Positions 43,901-55,900 of a stretch of DNA of 64,000 nucleotides are shown in pieces; the stretch's first letter is position 1; the number at the start of each line of letters is the position of its first letter. The DNA lies in NCBI GenBank assembly GCA_964017235.1, contig OZ024932.1:81781451-81845450 (forward strand), read 5' to 3'. This DNA is from Sabellastarte sp. h YS-2021 (Eukaryota; Annelida; Polychaeta; Sabellida; Sabellidae). The position numbers and the translations under genes were made by a program. The notes beneath the pieces are model-generated. The model was given only the letters and a program-made list of their open reading frames with translations. It had not been told where the DNA came from and ran no database searches.

Positions 43901-46900
43901 AATAATACAGGGTATTTTCTGTTATTATAAATAAATGTAATGCTATATAGTGAGTTAAACAAATCTGAAAGTCATTTACCATTTGAAGATTTTCACAGAC
44001 ATTCAAGAGTTCAGAAGTTTATCCACTTGGGAATTTTACAGCAAATAAATAGAACCTGTTTTGAGGTCCATGAATCAGAACTGTTTGGTTTTGGGAAAAG
44101 GTGAAACACAGTCAAAAGTTCTCAGCCAACAAACAAAATCCTGTGTATATTGGAAGTTCTAGTATAACAAAAATCTACTGTATTCCTTAAAATCGATGTA
44201 ATCATATTGATGAGATTGTGTCTGGGAAGTCACATTAAAGACTCGCCTTTTTTTACTTACCCAAAGCAATTAACTACAATTGTTACACCAGAATTGCTAC
44301 TAACAGAACATATTCTTAGTTTTCCTCAACACTGGGTAGCTGATCTACTTTCCCCGATTAGGCCACTCTTTTTGCATAAGCCTTACCTTGATTGGCATTT
44401 CTGTTAAACAGAGATTCATATTTCTGCTGATAGTACCTAAATTCTTTGTGCATTTTCCGGATTACAGCCAATACTTGTTTGACTTTCTGAAACAGAGTAA
44501 AATTAATGCATTATTAAGACAAATAATGGACTATTTTATACAATGAATTGGCAACATGATCATCACCACGAAATACTGAATTCTTTGAAATTATTTTTAA
44601 AGATGTTAAGAAATTCTTTAAAAAGTAACATAATCTATGTTACAAAATGTGGCAAAATTAGACTATTTTATACAAAATATTGACTTCACTAATTTTCACT
44701 TGTATCACTATTTTATTGCGTTACTATATCTTACCTAACAAACAAAATTCAGAATAACTACCAGGTGGATGGTGGACAGCTAAGAACTGTGACAAACTCT
44801 AAAGCAAAAACTGACACCGACAATATTCCAGGGCCTCATTGGCTGACAGGTTGCTGGACTAAATGGCACCCCCCTCTAAGGCATATTCCAGCCAAGTGTA
44901 CACAACAAAACATCCTTTTTTTTCCTTTTCTCCTCTAAGATTAGACCTAGTGCAAGGTCCTTCCATAATGCACTATGATTCTCTGAAAACATTTCCCTCC
45001 ATAAGGAAGCAGTAAGAGTGCAGCTCTTGACCAGTATGAGATGCACTCATTCACTGTCTCGAAAAAATAAATAAATAAAGACTGGTACAAAGTAAAGCAA
45101 GTCTATTAGAGTCCAGTCCCAGGGACTCCAGAGATGCCCATGATAAGAGTGAACACAGGGTTGGTGAACCCAAAACCTGGTACCTTAGGACCCTACGTAA
45201 AGGGTCCCAGATGGAATATTAAGTGCCTTATCTATGAAGGCTTTAACTTCACAATAATTCAGTGGAATTGTAGTGTGTTATCGGCTTTAGAAACAGATGA
45301 AAGTTGAAAGCACCCACATTATGCTGGACTGGCATAAATAGGTTGACTGGCAGTATTTTTGCAGATTCAAACCATCTATCAGGAGGACTGAGCCATTGTT
45401 TAGACTCCACCTTGTTGTGAAATATGACCCAGATCTGATGAACAAGTCTTACGATTATTCACCTTGCTTTTTTCTTCAGTTGCACCTTAGAGTCTGTCAA
45501 CTGATGGGGATGAAGCACTATAAAAGTCCACATTAGACTAGATTTGACTAACAGACAGTGTCAACCAGCACCGTCTGGACTCCAGAACAAGTGGCTTTTA
45601 GTTCCAAGAAGATTATTTGCAGTTTGCTTTCTGTAATTGACCAGATGTCTCTTGTCATGCAATACCCAAGTGAGCACCCCAACTTTCATTTGATTTGTCT
45701 GTAAAAAAATTGCAGAGAAAGTTGAAGGGGATACAGAGGTTGACCAGAAGCATATTGTGTCTTCTAGCCACTAATGTAAAAAGGTATGGACAGACCTGGG
45801 GAAAGGAATGTTCTTCTCAAGGGAATGTGAATTGGTTTTCAGGTGCCACTGAATTGGCCTTGTATGAACACGGCTTTGGACACTTGCTTCTCTGTGGCGG
45901 TCTGCAAACCTCTGAGACATGAGTTGTCCAACTGAACAAACTGGTCTTGACATCAGAGATTTTATCTTTGAATTCAAACCCTGACACCTTTGTGTGGTGG
46001 GTCTGACTGGTAACTACTCCCTGTAATAGATCCTATTGATAACCCACAGTGTATCTTCTATAGTGAAATCTTTATGGATGCTGGTGTTTCTACCTTAAAA
46101 AATTTCACCTTGAGATATAAGTTTAAACAGTTTAGGTCCAAGATTGGACCACTTATTGTTTGGTTTTTGAACCAGAAAATGTTTATTGTACAAGGCCAGA
46201 GAACCTTGAACCTTGGCCTGCTCTATTGTCTGCTTTTGCCAGAGGGAATTCAATGCCTCTGCAGGTAGCTGTTCCTGAGAAGTTTGGCATATCTGCTCTT
46301 GATGACAGGTAGTCTGGTGACAGCCCTCCTTTGAAATTGAGACCACCCTTGGACTCAAACTTTGAGAGGCCCATATTTACTAAAACCTTTGTAGCCTGCT
46401 TCCAACAGGATGACTTGCCATAACAATGTAAACACTTGAAACAAGAGGGACAGAAAGATAAGGACTCTCTAAAAGCACCTTTCACAATCTTTATTTTCAC
46501 TTTTCCTGTGTATAACTTTACACCTTTCTTCTGTTGATGCCCACCTCTTGAATTTGTAAAAAAGTACAAGAACTGCAATACTTGAATAACACACATTTGT
46601 CTTTGCAATAGTGGGTACAAGAAACTTGGGTTGTAGCCCCAAAAGGCGGGTTGCGCAAGTCAGTATCAGGGATGGTAACACATACTAGTATTTGCCATGT
46701 CTACAGGATGGATGTATGCCAGATGTATGCAACACAATAGCTGACAGGTGGTGCCCTACCACCCTCCTAAGTTTCAAATCGATCGGCTGAAGCGTCTTCG
46801 AGATAGAATCCGAAAATGGAATTTCAAGATGGCTGTCATGGTGACCATCTTGTTTTTTCAAATGGCACCAACTTTGAAAGCAACCAAGCCTAGATGGTGG

Positions 46901-49900
46901 TCTACCACCCTGTTAACTTTCAAAACGACTGGCTAAAGCATCTTCAAGCCGGAAACGGAATTTCCAGATAGTGACCATGGCGGCCATTTTGCTTTTCAAA
47001 TTGGCACCAATTTCGAAAGCAACCTAGCCTAGGTGGTGCCCTACCATCCTGTTAAGTTTCAAATCAATCAGCAGAAGTGTCTTTGAAGTAGAGACCGGAA
47101 ACGGAATTTCAGGATGGCAGCCATCTTACTTTTCTAAATGGCACTAATTTTGAAAGCAAGCTAGCCTTGGTGCCCTACCACCCTCTTTATTTCAAATCGA
47201 TCAGCCGAAACCAAAATGTTAACAGACAAACACACAGATGTCAGACACATCAGTCTAATAGGTGGGTTGGTTACATGCGACCCGCCCATAAATTACATCT
47301 AGAGCATTTACAGACTCTGTAACTGAGTTCATATAAGATTTGCCCTCCAAAAGTAACAGAGAGAACTGTAAATGTCATTTACACTCCGACTTGCCCCAGG
47401 AAGGCTTAGAGCCACATCTGAAACTGCTGCCACTGCCTCCAGCTGGAAACTACTCGTAATAGAATTACCATAGCCACTCAGAAGGCTTTGATTTGGTCAG
47501 AAGGGCTTTGATTTGACAAGGTAGGGTGTAGCCCTCCTTTAAAAACTAGACAACCCTTAGGCTGGAAACTAATGAGGGCCAAGTCTGCAAAGCAATGGCA
47601 GCCTGTCCCTAGCATTTAGAACTTTTCCTTTTCCCCTTGATCAACCTCTGGCACCAAAGTATATCCAGAATGGTCAGAGCTCTGACCGGTTTATGGAGAA
47701 GACTTACTGTCCTCTGACGGCTTCCACTTGGACTAAGATAGTGTCATACACATGTGGAATAGCTTTGCTCATTCTAAATGACACATTATAATTAAAGGTA
47801 GTCATGTCTTTTAACCCCACCAAGGCTTTTAGGGCTTATTTAGAATTTATTCAGCCTTTGCCAAGTTTTTGATAAAGCACTTTCACACTTCATGGATCTT
47901 AGTCTGTGGTTTTGCTTATGCAATGGTTGAAACAAGCCGACTGATTGCAACTGATGGTTGATTCTTCAGTGACTTTTCACTTTTCTAACACCATATCCTT
48001 GCACACCAATACCCCCTAAGCAATGTCCCTACCAAGTATGAGCTTCCTATACCTCACAGTTTCTGAGGTACAGCCTGGACAAGATTGTTCCCCCTGCTTG
48101 GCCCCCAGCCTGAAGCCACAGGTGAAAACTATACCTGCACAGCCAAGTTACATAACATGGTATTGTAAAAATGTGTTATAAAATGGCGTTCTTAAAACAA
48201 CCCACCTAGATTTATGAGAAAGAAAAGTAATAAAATGGCGTTCTTAAAACAACCCACCTAGATTTATGAGAAAGAAAAGTAATGAATAAGCTTTTTAGAG
48301 ATTTCAGCTCATACCTGTCTTTCATTCAATCGTTTTGGTCTGATATTATCTGGTACTGGTTCTAGGGATAGCTCCATATCATACACATCATCATCATGGA
48401 CTACTGTGTTTTTCTTCTGAAATATTTGGAAAAATATACTTATTTATGCCAATCAAAACTTTGTCAGAACAACTACTTATCTTATATTATACTTAGAAGA
48501 CTTTAAAAGCCACCTAATTCCAATTATTTTTTTTTCTCTATAAAAACTAATTCATTTTTTTTTTAAAATTGAGGGCTTTTTATAAAATATAGGGCTTTTC
48601 GCCACATGCCCTCAAAAAGGGTGAGGGCTTTTCTCCACAGGCTGCAAAACTGGCTGAGGGGTTTTCTCCACAGGAGAAATTTGAGGGCTTTTCTCCTGAG
48701 GGCTTTTCTCCACAGAGCGATTCTGGTGAGGACTTTTCTCCTGGATCCACTTTTCTGAGGTTAACTATATTAACAATTTCCTTGATGCAAAAATCCAAGA
48801 TACTGAAAATATTAATTACATTTTTCACTTTTTACTTTTGAAATTTGATGCAGTGAAACCTAAAATAACAGCACAACCCTGTGTTACTGAAAATGCAAAA
48901 TGTAGAAAGTAATAAAGTACATGTACTGTGAATGTGAACAAAATAGGTAGGCTTTCAAAGTGAAGTCTTAATACAAAGAGTAAACAGATATTCCCCCACT
49001 CCAAGAATAGAGAAACCTTATGCCAGTATATGTTTTGTCCCTCTTATATGTCAAAAAAATGCATGCTCATATTTTCCAGCCCTGAGTAATTTACAGGGAC
49101 AAAGAAATACACAACAACTGATGTAAGTCTGAAGTAAACAGGCAGCAGCAGAAATGTGCTGATTATTACAAACCTTGGTCACAACTACTGCAAGCACTGG
49201 TGACTGATTAGCAGGCATGTCTTCACACATATTAGTGTTTTCACCTCCTCTCACCTCATCTTCTTCAAGTACATCTCCCTTTTCACAAGCCACACCCTCT
49301 TGTGCCTTAATCTTCTCACTGAAAATGTACTCAAGTTTGTAAGAATGAGGCTACTACTGTTTTGTGATGAAGATTGCAAATTTAATAAGTAAATTAAATT
49401 TTTATAAGTTAATACCCTATCCAATGGACAATTGCTAATCCGGTCGGCGCAGACTGGCCCGCCAAATTTCAGAAACAGATGTCCTGAGTGTGTTTCCATC
49501 GGCCAGCCGGTCCCAGTACTGTGCACTCGCCAGCTGGCGCATCGTATTTCCTTCCTGTCTAGAGAGCGTGACATCATAGCATCTTTTTCGTTGTCTAAAC
49601 CTATTAGACCCCTAGTAACTTAATAGCGGGGTCGGTGGGAGGTGGTCGTTAATACATCCTATCCAATGGACAATTGCTGAATAACTACCGCTTGGAAGGT
49701 GGGTAAGTTACTAGGGACTTTAGTGAACTCAAGACAAAAAATAACAAACTTTCCAGGCCTAGGTTGACCTTGAGGTCGAATACCCCTAGGGGCCATGGTC
49801 GATTCTACACAGCCGGTCACATGGCTGCACTGACGTTGCCCCCCCCCTTTTTTTACAGACCTGCTCTGAGGTAGGGGAAGAGAGGGATGAGTTCAGTCCC

Positions 49901-52900
49901 ATAAGAAGAAGAAATAAACCTCCTGAAGGAAGCATGTCACAGTTTTTTTGTTTTTTGATTTAAATTATTTTTTAAATGTACAGTTATTTACATATGTACA
50001 TATGTACAACAATTTATATCTATGTACAACTATTTACAAATGTACAATTAATTACATATGTACAAATCTCCTCTATGTCCTGAGCTACTGGAGGATCTGC
50101 TGAGCAGCCACTACAGGTCCTAGGTGGTAGAGCTCTGTATCAGCCCAGGCCACATTCTTCAGATAAAACTGTGTGAAGGTATCATGCAATTTCCAGTGAC
50201 AGGCTGATAAAATCTGTTCCAAGGAGACTCCCGATTGGAAGGCCTTAAAAGCAGTAAAGGCCCTGACATCATGGTTATCTTTGTCGAAACCTTTCTTGAA
50301 GGAGACAAAGACCAACTCCTTATTCTGCCTGAGGTCTGAGGTCCTGTCCAAATAGTAGGGCAATGCTCTGATCGGACAGAGGGACCTGTCAGACTTGAGG
50401 GACCTATCCAGAGTTGGGGCCAGGGCTGGAATAACCACTTGGGCCACACTGTCTGGACCCTGTTTGGCCAGCTGATTCTTCGAAAGAAAGCTGGGTGATG
50501 GGTACAGGGACACCTTTGACCAGTCAGATTGTTGTCTGATATTTCTGTTCTGCCAAGCATGAATCTCACTTCTACATTTGCCCGACCCAAGGGCTAAGAG
50601 GAAAACTGTCTTGAAGGTCAAGTGCTTCAGAGACGCCTCTTTAATGGTTCAAAGGGAGCCTCTGTCAGCTGATGCAAGACCAGTGACAGGTTCCAGGAGG
50701 AGATTCCCCTCCGACCTTTGGGTATGTCTCTGTGGAAACTATCCAAGAGACGAGTGAGATTTTCATGTTTGCTGATATTAATGGGTGAATTTCCCAGTTT
50801 ATCAGCAATGGCTGACCTGTAACCATCAATGGTACTGGGCTGTAACTTCCTGTCCTGAAAAAGGTACATAAGGAAGTCAGCTACTGACTTTATAGGGGGT
50901 GCCCTTAAGTCCACCTGATTAGCAAAGACTGACCTGGTTGATCCCCTTTGAGGAGCCTCAATTCTTGCTGCCACTGCTTCAGAGAAGCCCTGCTCCTTGA
51001 TTGCTGAGGCTCTAGGAGCCATGCATGGAGATTTAGATTTGTCAGATTTCTGTGAGGGATCTGATTGAAGGGTTGTGTCAACAGATTGGGCAAATGAGGC
51101 AGGCTCAATGGAATTTGATTGGACATGGCCACCAAATCCCAAAACCAGGAAATGTTGGGCCACCCTGGTGCAATTAGTATTACTTTCTTGCATGGGGAGT
51201 CCTGCAGCTTCTCCACCACTTTGCCCAATATGGCCGCTGGTGGGAAGGCGTATGCGTCCAGATCCTCCCATGGCAGACTGAGTGCATCCACTGAGAGCAT
51301 TTCCAGTATTTTGTCCTGAAGGTTCTGCCAATGGTCTGGTGTGGGTTGGACCCGACCGGCCTTGAGGTCGAATTGGTAACCTACAAAGTTGAAGATCTGC
51401 TTGGGTTCCAGTTCTGATTTTTCTAAATTTACCAACCAACCTAGTTCTTGGCATATCTTCACTAGATCTTGCGTATGCTGGAGACAAACCTGGTGGGATG
51501 TAGCTCTCATCAACCAGTCGTCTAGGTACTGGTGGATTCTTATACCCCTGTGTATGGCCATCAGTTTCACCTCTTTTGCTACTACAGAGCAAAAGGTAGA
51601 GCTTTGAATTGGTATGTCCGACCTTGGACATGAAATCTCAGATATTTCCTGGACGGTTCCTTTATTGGGATGTGGAAATAAGCGTCCTTGAAATCTATTG
51701 AGGTGACCCACTCCCCTTGTTGGAGGGATGTCACGATGGTTTCTGGTGTCTCCATTTTGAATTTCTCCGCCTTGAGGAACAGTTTCAGTTTGCTCAGACC
51801 TAATATAGGCCTCCACTTGTTGTTGGCTTTGGGACTAAAAATATTCGGTTGAAAAAACCCAGAGATGTTTGATTTTGTACTAGCTCCACTGCATTTTTGT
51901 CTATAAGCTGATGTAATGCCTCCAGCAGGTAGCTGTTCCTGTGGGGATTGACATAACAGTTTATGACTGTGGGAGACTTATGACTGTGTGAGTTTTGGCC
52001 GGATCCAAAAAGGCACCTAGATCCAGCCAAGTTAACCAAAAGTCTGGCCCCTACAGGCAGATTTTGTGCAGCATTTTTGACATTTGAAACAGGTTTTACA
52101 CAAGACAATTGAGTCACACAAGAAACACTTTCACAGATTTTAATTTGCAATTTCTCAAGTAACAATCTGCTGCACCAGGATTTACATCTTTCTTTTGCGA
52201 AAGCCCGGGGGCAGTATAAACAGCTTTGGCAACATGACAATTTACATTTAGGTCTGATTGAGTGTTCATTGTCTGTCTTGTTTGTGGAGATGGGCTCCCG
52301 TCCAGCAGTCGTGGCTGTAACTTGGTTACACAGTAATTGTCATTTATACGACTGCTGGCCATTAGCTGGTCGTGAAGAAAACTGTTGTTTCCCCTTGCCT
52401 CTCTTGTGGTGACCACGTGAGATATTTTTCCATGCAGGTCTCTCCTGCTTTCTGTTATCCGATCTTGAGTCCTCCCTTTCATAGGGGTGGTATCTACACT
52501 TTTTATACACTGATCCCGACCGACCCTTGTCAAAAAAAGCAATTTCTTCTTCAGCACACTTGATAACAGTATCTGGGAACAAGGTTTCTATCTGAAGGGG
52601 AGCAGTCCTGAGTGCGTTCAGAATGTCGGCTTTAACTCTGGCTTTGAAGATAAGAATCTCGTCTCAGCAGAGTAGTGTTGGCCAAGTTTACAAAAACAAA
52701 GTCTGTTAAGTGTCCCATTGACTTGGCCATCGCCTGACCACACTGGAGTTGAAGTCTAGTAAATACTGTAATTCATCGACTGCTGATGAAACCTTGGCTG
52801 CTGACTTCCCTTTCGACTCCACACGTACAGCTTTCAGTTGGGACTGCATGTTCTGTTGGATCTTAAGCAGGCAACGGTTAAACCCTGCTGCTTGATTGCA

Positions 52901-55900
52901 GATAACTGAAGATTCGCGTTCCGACTTCTCCCACTTTTGCAAACTTTCCTGTGAAATAGGGCGAGATAGTGGTGGGTTGGTAGCAATGCCAGCCTGTCTA
53001 GCAATCCTCAGATAAGTACTGTTCAAACATGAGGAGTTTGTATTCCAAGAGGAAACAGTGTCACCAGAGTCCTTCTTTGGGTTGGTGTGCAAACCGTACC
53101 ACTTTCCTGTAGATCTAGCCGGTCGTACAAATTGGTCTCTCAATAAGCCCCCTCCTTCAGACGTGCAGGTGGGGTAGCCTTGTACCAGAGTTAAATTCAA
53201 CTTGGACATCTTCTTGCTAAGCCACTCATCAGTGGGAAGGTTGACCGACACCTTGCTGGGAGATTGGAGTTTGGGACCCGCAAAGGGGTTATCATCAGCT
53301 GTTGTGGCACCAGAGTCCAAGTCCGGAATATGATTCCAACCCATATAGGACCGGATCCCTCTCATTGTTTCACGATAGGATTGTTCCTCAGAGAGGGACT
53401 GGTCATGTTCAGATACACTGAACTCTTGTTCATCAGACAGTATACCCTCTTCCGGAAAAAGGTCCAATGGTGGTCAGTCAGATGAGAGACTATCTGAATC
53501 AGTATCACTTGCAGAGGAAGAGTCTCTCCAGGAACTATCAAAGGCACCAGCCGGCTGTCTCTGGGAAGTCGGTTTGCTGGTCGGTTCAGAAGACTGGGAA
53601 GCAGTTGGTTTAGTAGTAGACCTGTGCTTGGAGACAGGGTTGGTGGTCGGTGGGTCAGCAGAAGAAGGTCGATCGGGTAGTTGAGAACTCTGGCTAGCAG
53701 GTTTCAAAAAGGGCTCCGGTCTGATCATGTTAGCAGGTGGAGCATGGGTCGGTGTCACTTTGACTGTAGTGAAAGTCTGATTCTGAGGTCGGTCGCTTCT
53801 AACCAGTTGAACTGGTCCGACCATTTCTGATTCAGTTCAGTAATCCTTGAGTCGGTTGAAGATACAGATTGGTTAGAGGCAGACTTTTCTTGGTCGGTAG
53901 ATGAAGAGGCTTGTGGCCAGCTAGTAGTAGTTTTCACTGCCTTGTCTGGTTTAACCGACTTGGAGGCTGAAGATTTCTTGCTGTCTGACTTCCTTTTCTT
54001 TTCTGGTGGTGCACTCAAACCAGGCGACCTAGAGGTGCTCTGGCCATCCACGACCCCCACTACCGACACAAGTGCCGGGTCCACAAGGGTGGGACTGAGA
54101 GTGTCTGTTGAAGGTTCTCTTGATGGGATAGATGACTTGGCTTCTTGTTTTTCTTTTTTCAGTTTGTAAGAGGGGGTAGAGAGCTGGGCTAGGTGTTCAG
54201 GCGATAAGGCATTGCAACGTACACATACAGAGTCTGGCTTTTCAACACAAGGGTCTTGGCCCTTCTTCTTATCGCAGCAACGTGCACAGACAGAGTGTGG
54301 ATCAAAGCCCGCCATCATGTGTCCACAACCCCCACAACACTGACTAGGAGAGGACATAATGATCTATATACTCTATAGAAGTAAAGAATTAAGTTTCAAA
54401 AACAGAACCTTCCATAATCTCACAAAAACTTGCAAAATTCAATCACAAATAAAATCCTTGTGTACAGCACACACGCCAAACGAAAAAGATGCTATGACGT
54501 CACGCTGTCTAGAAGTACGATGCACCACCTGGCGAGTGCACAGTACTGGGACCGGCCGGCCGGTGGAAATACAGGACGTCTTTTTCTGATGTTTGGCGAG
54601 CCGGTCTGCGCCGACCAGATTAGCAATTGTCCATTGGATAGGATGTATTAACGCAATAATTTTCAGAACGAGGCAATACTTATTGAGTACAAAATATTTT
54701 TAGAAAATAAAAAATTAAGCTGCATTAAGGTGACAAAGACATTAGTTATAGTGTTGTGATAACAAAGATGAATACCTTTTTATTTTATAAACAAGGCAAA
54801 GATTAGTTCAATTATCTTGTTTCCACATTTGACCACATAAATGAGATGTCATTCAACCCCAGGCATGGGGGAGAGTGGTCAGCAATTCATAAATTTATGA
54901 CTCAGAAAGTATCACTCTTTTTTTTATTATACTGATGTTCAATGGAAATAACAAAAACATAAGCTCTCTACACCCTTACTCATTCCTAAATTAGAAAAGG
55001 ATAAACTGACATTGGTATCATGAAATTAACTAAAACTTCAGAAATGCCATCAGAAACTTTTTGGAAACATATTGCAAATAATATACACAATGGAACAAAG
55101 AAATTGTTCCCCATGCAGGTCTTTGCAGTACATAATATTTTTAGCAACATCAATGTGAATCAAAATTTATATTTAATCTAAACCACAAACAAAGGACAAA
55201 TTTAAACCAAAGAGTTAACCACAACTACAACAACAACAAAAAATCACACAATCAATCCAACTATATTAAGAGGCAAAAACCTGAAATTCTTGATGAGTCG
55301 AGCCGGACTTATTCCTGGAGAGGAGGCTTGACTTGACATGAAAGAATATCTCAGTGCCCCAGGGGTTGCATTGGCTGGGTGCTGACGTTTGTATGGGCTT
55401 TTCACACCATAGAGTTGAAACACTGGGGTTCTGGAGGGGAGTTTGGGTGTCTGAGTGGATGGCATGCCTTGGAAATACAGAAGATACACTAGACTGCAAA
55501 CAAATAACTATATTTGTAATGGTGTATGGAAAACTGGCCTCCTGGAAAATTGGCCTCCTAGAAAATTGGCCTCCTAGATATTTGTGGGGTGGAAAATTGG
55601 CCTCCTTTGGTTATTTATAGTGGACCAAATGTTTACACTAATTTAATTTTACTTAATAGTGCTCTTCACAGTTCCCATTAGATTTGTAATACCCCCTGTT
55701 TCACTATATCAAATTACAATCCCTAACATCAAAGGATCACTTTGTTTATTCTTGTACTGATAACAGCATTTTATTTTTTTCAAATTTAAGTACACATGCT
55801 TTTGCTTTGACAGAAAATAGTTTGTTAATGTATCCAACTTAATTATAACTTATTTTTTCAAGTTCACTATTTAAACTACAGCAGTTTAACTTGTTATTAA

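Larger units (their letters stand above)
49402..54658 (-). mobile_element. DIRS-type retrotransposon, copy D, second lineage
   Basis: Terminal repeats at 49402-49590 and 54473-54658 are inverted (CCAATGGACAATTGCTAATC, GCGCAGAC, CAGTACTG, AGATGCTATGACGTCACGC). Order on the - strand: gag, RT, recombinase, purine tract. The RNase H and flanking parts are deleted. Located wholly in intron 2 of the - strand gene, same direction. Confidence 0.85.
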
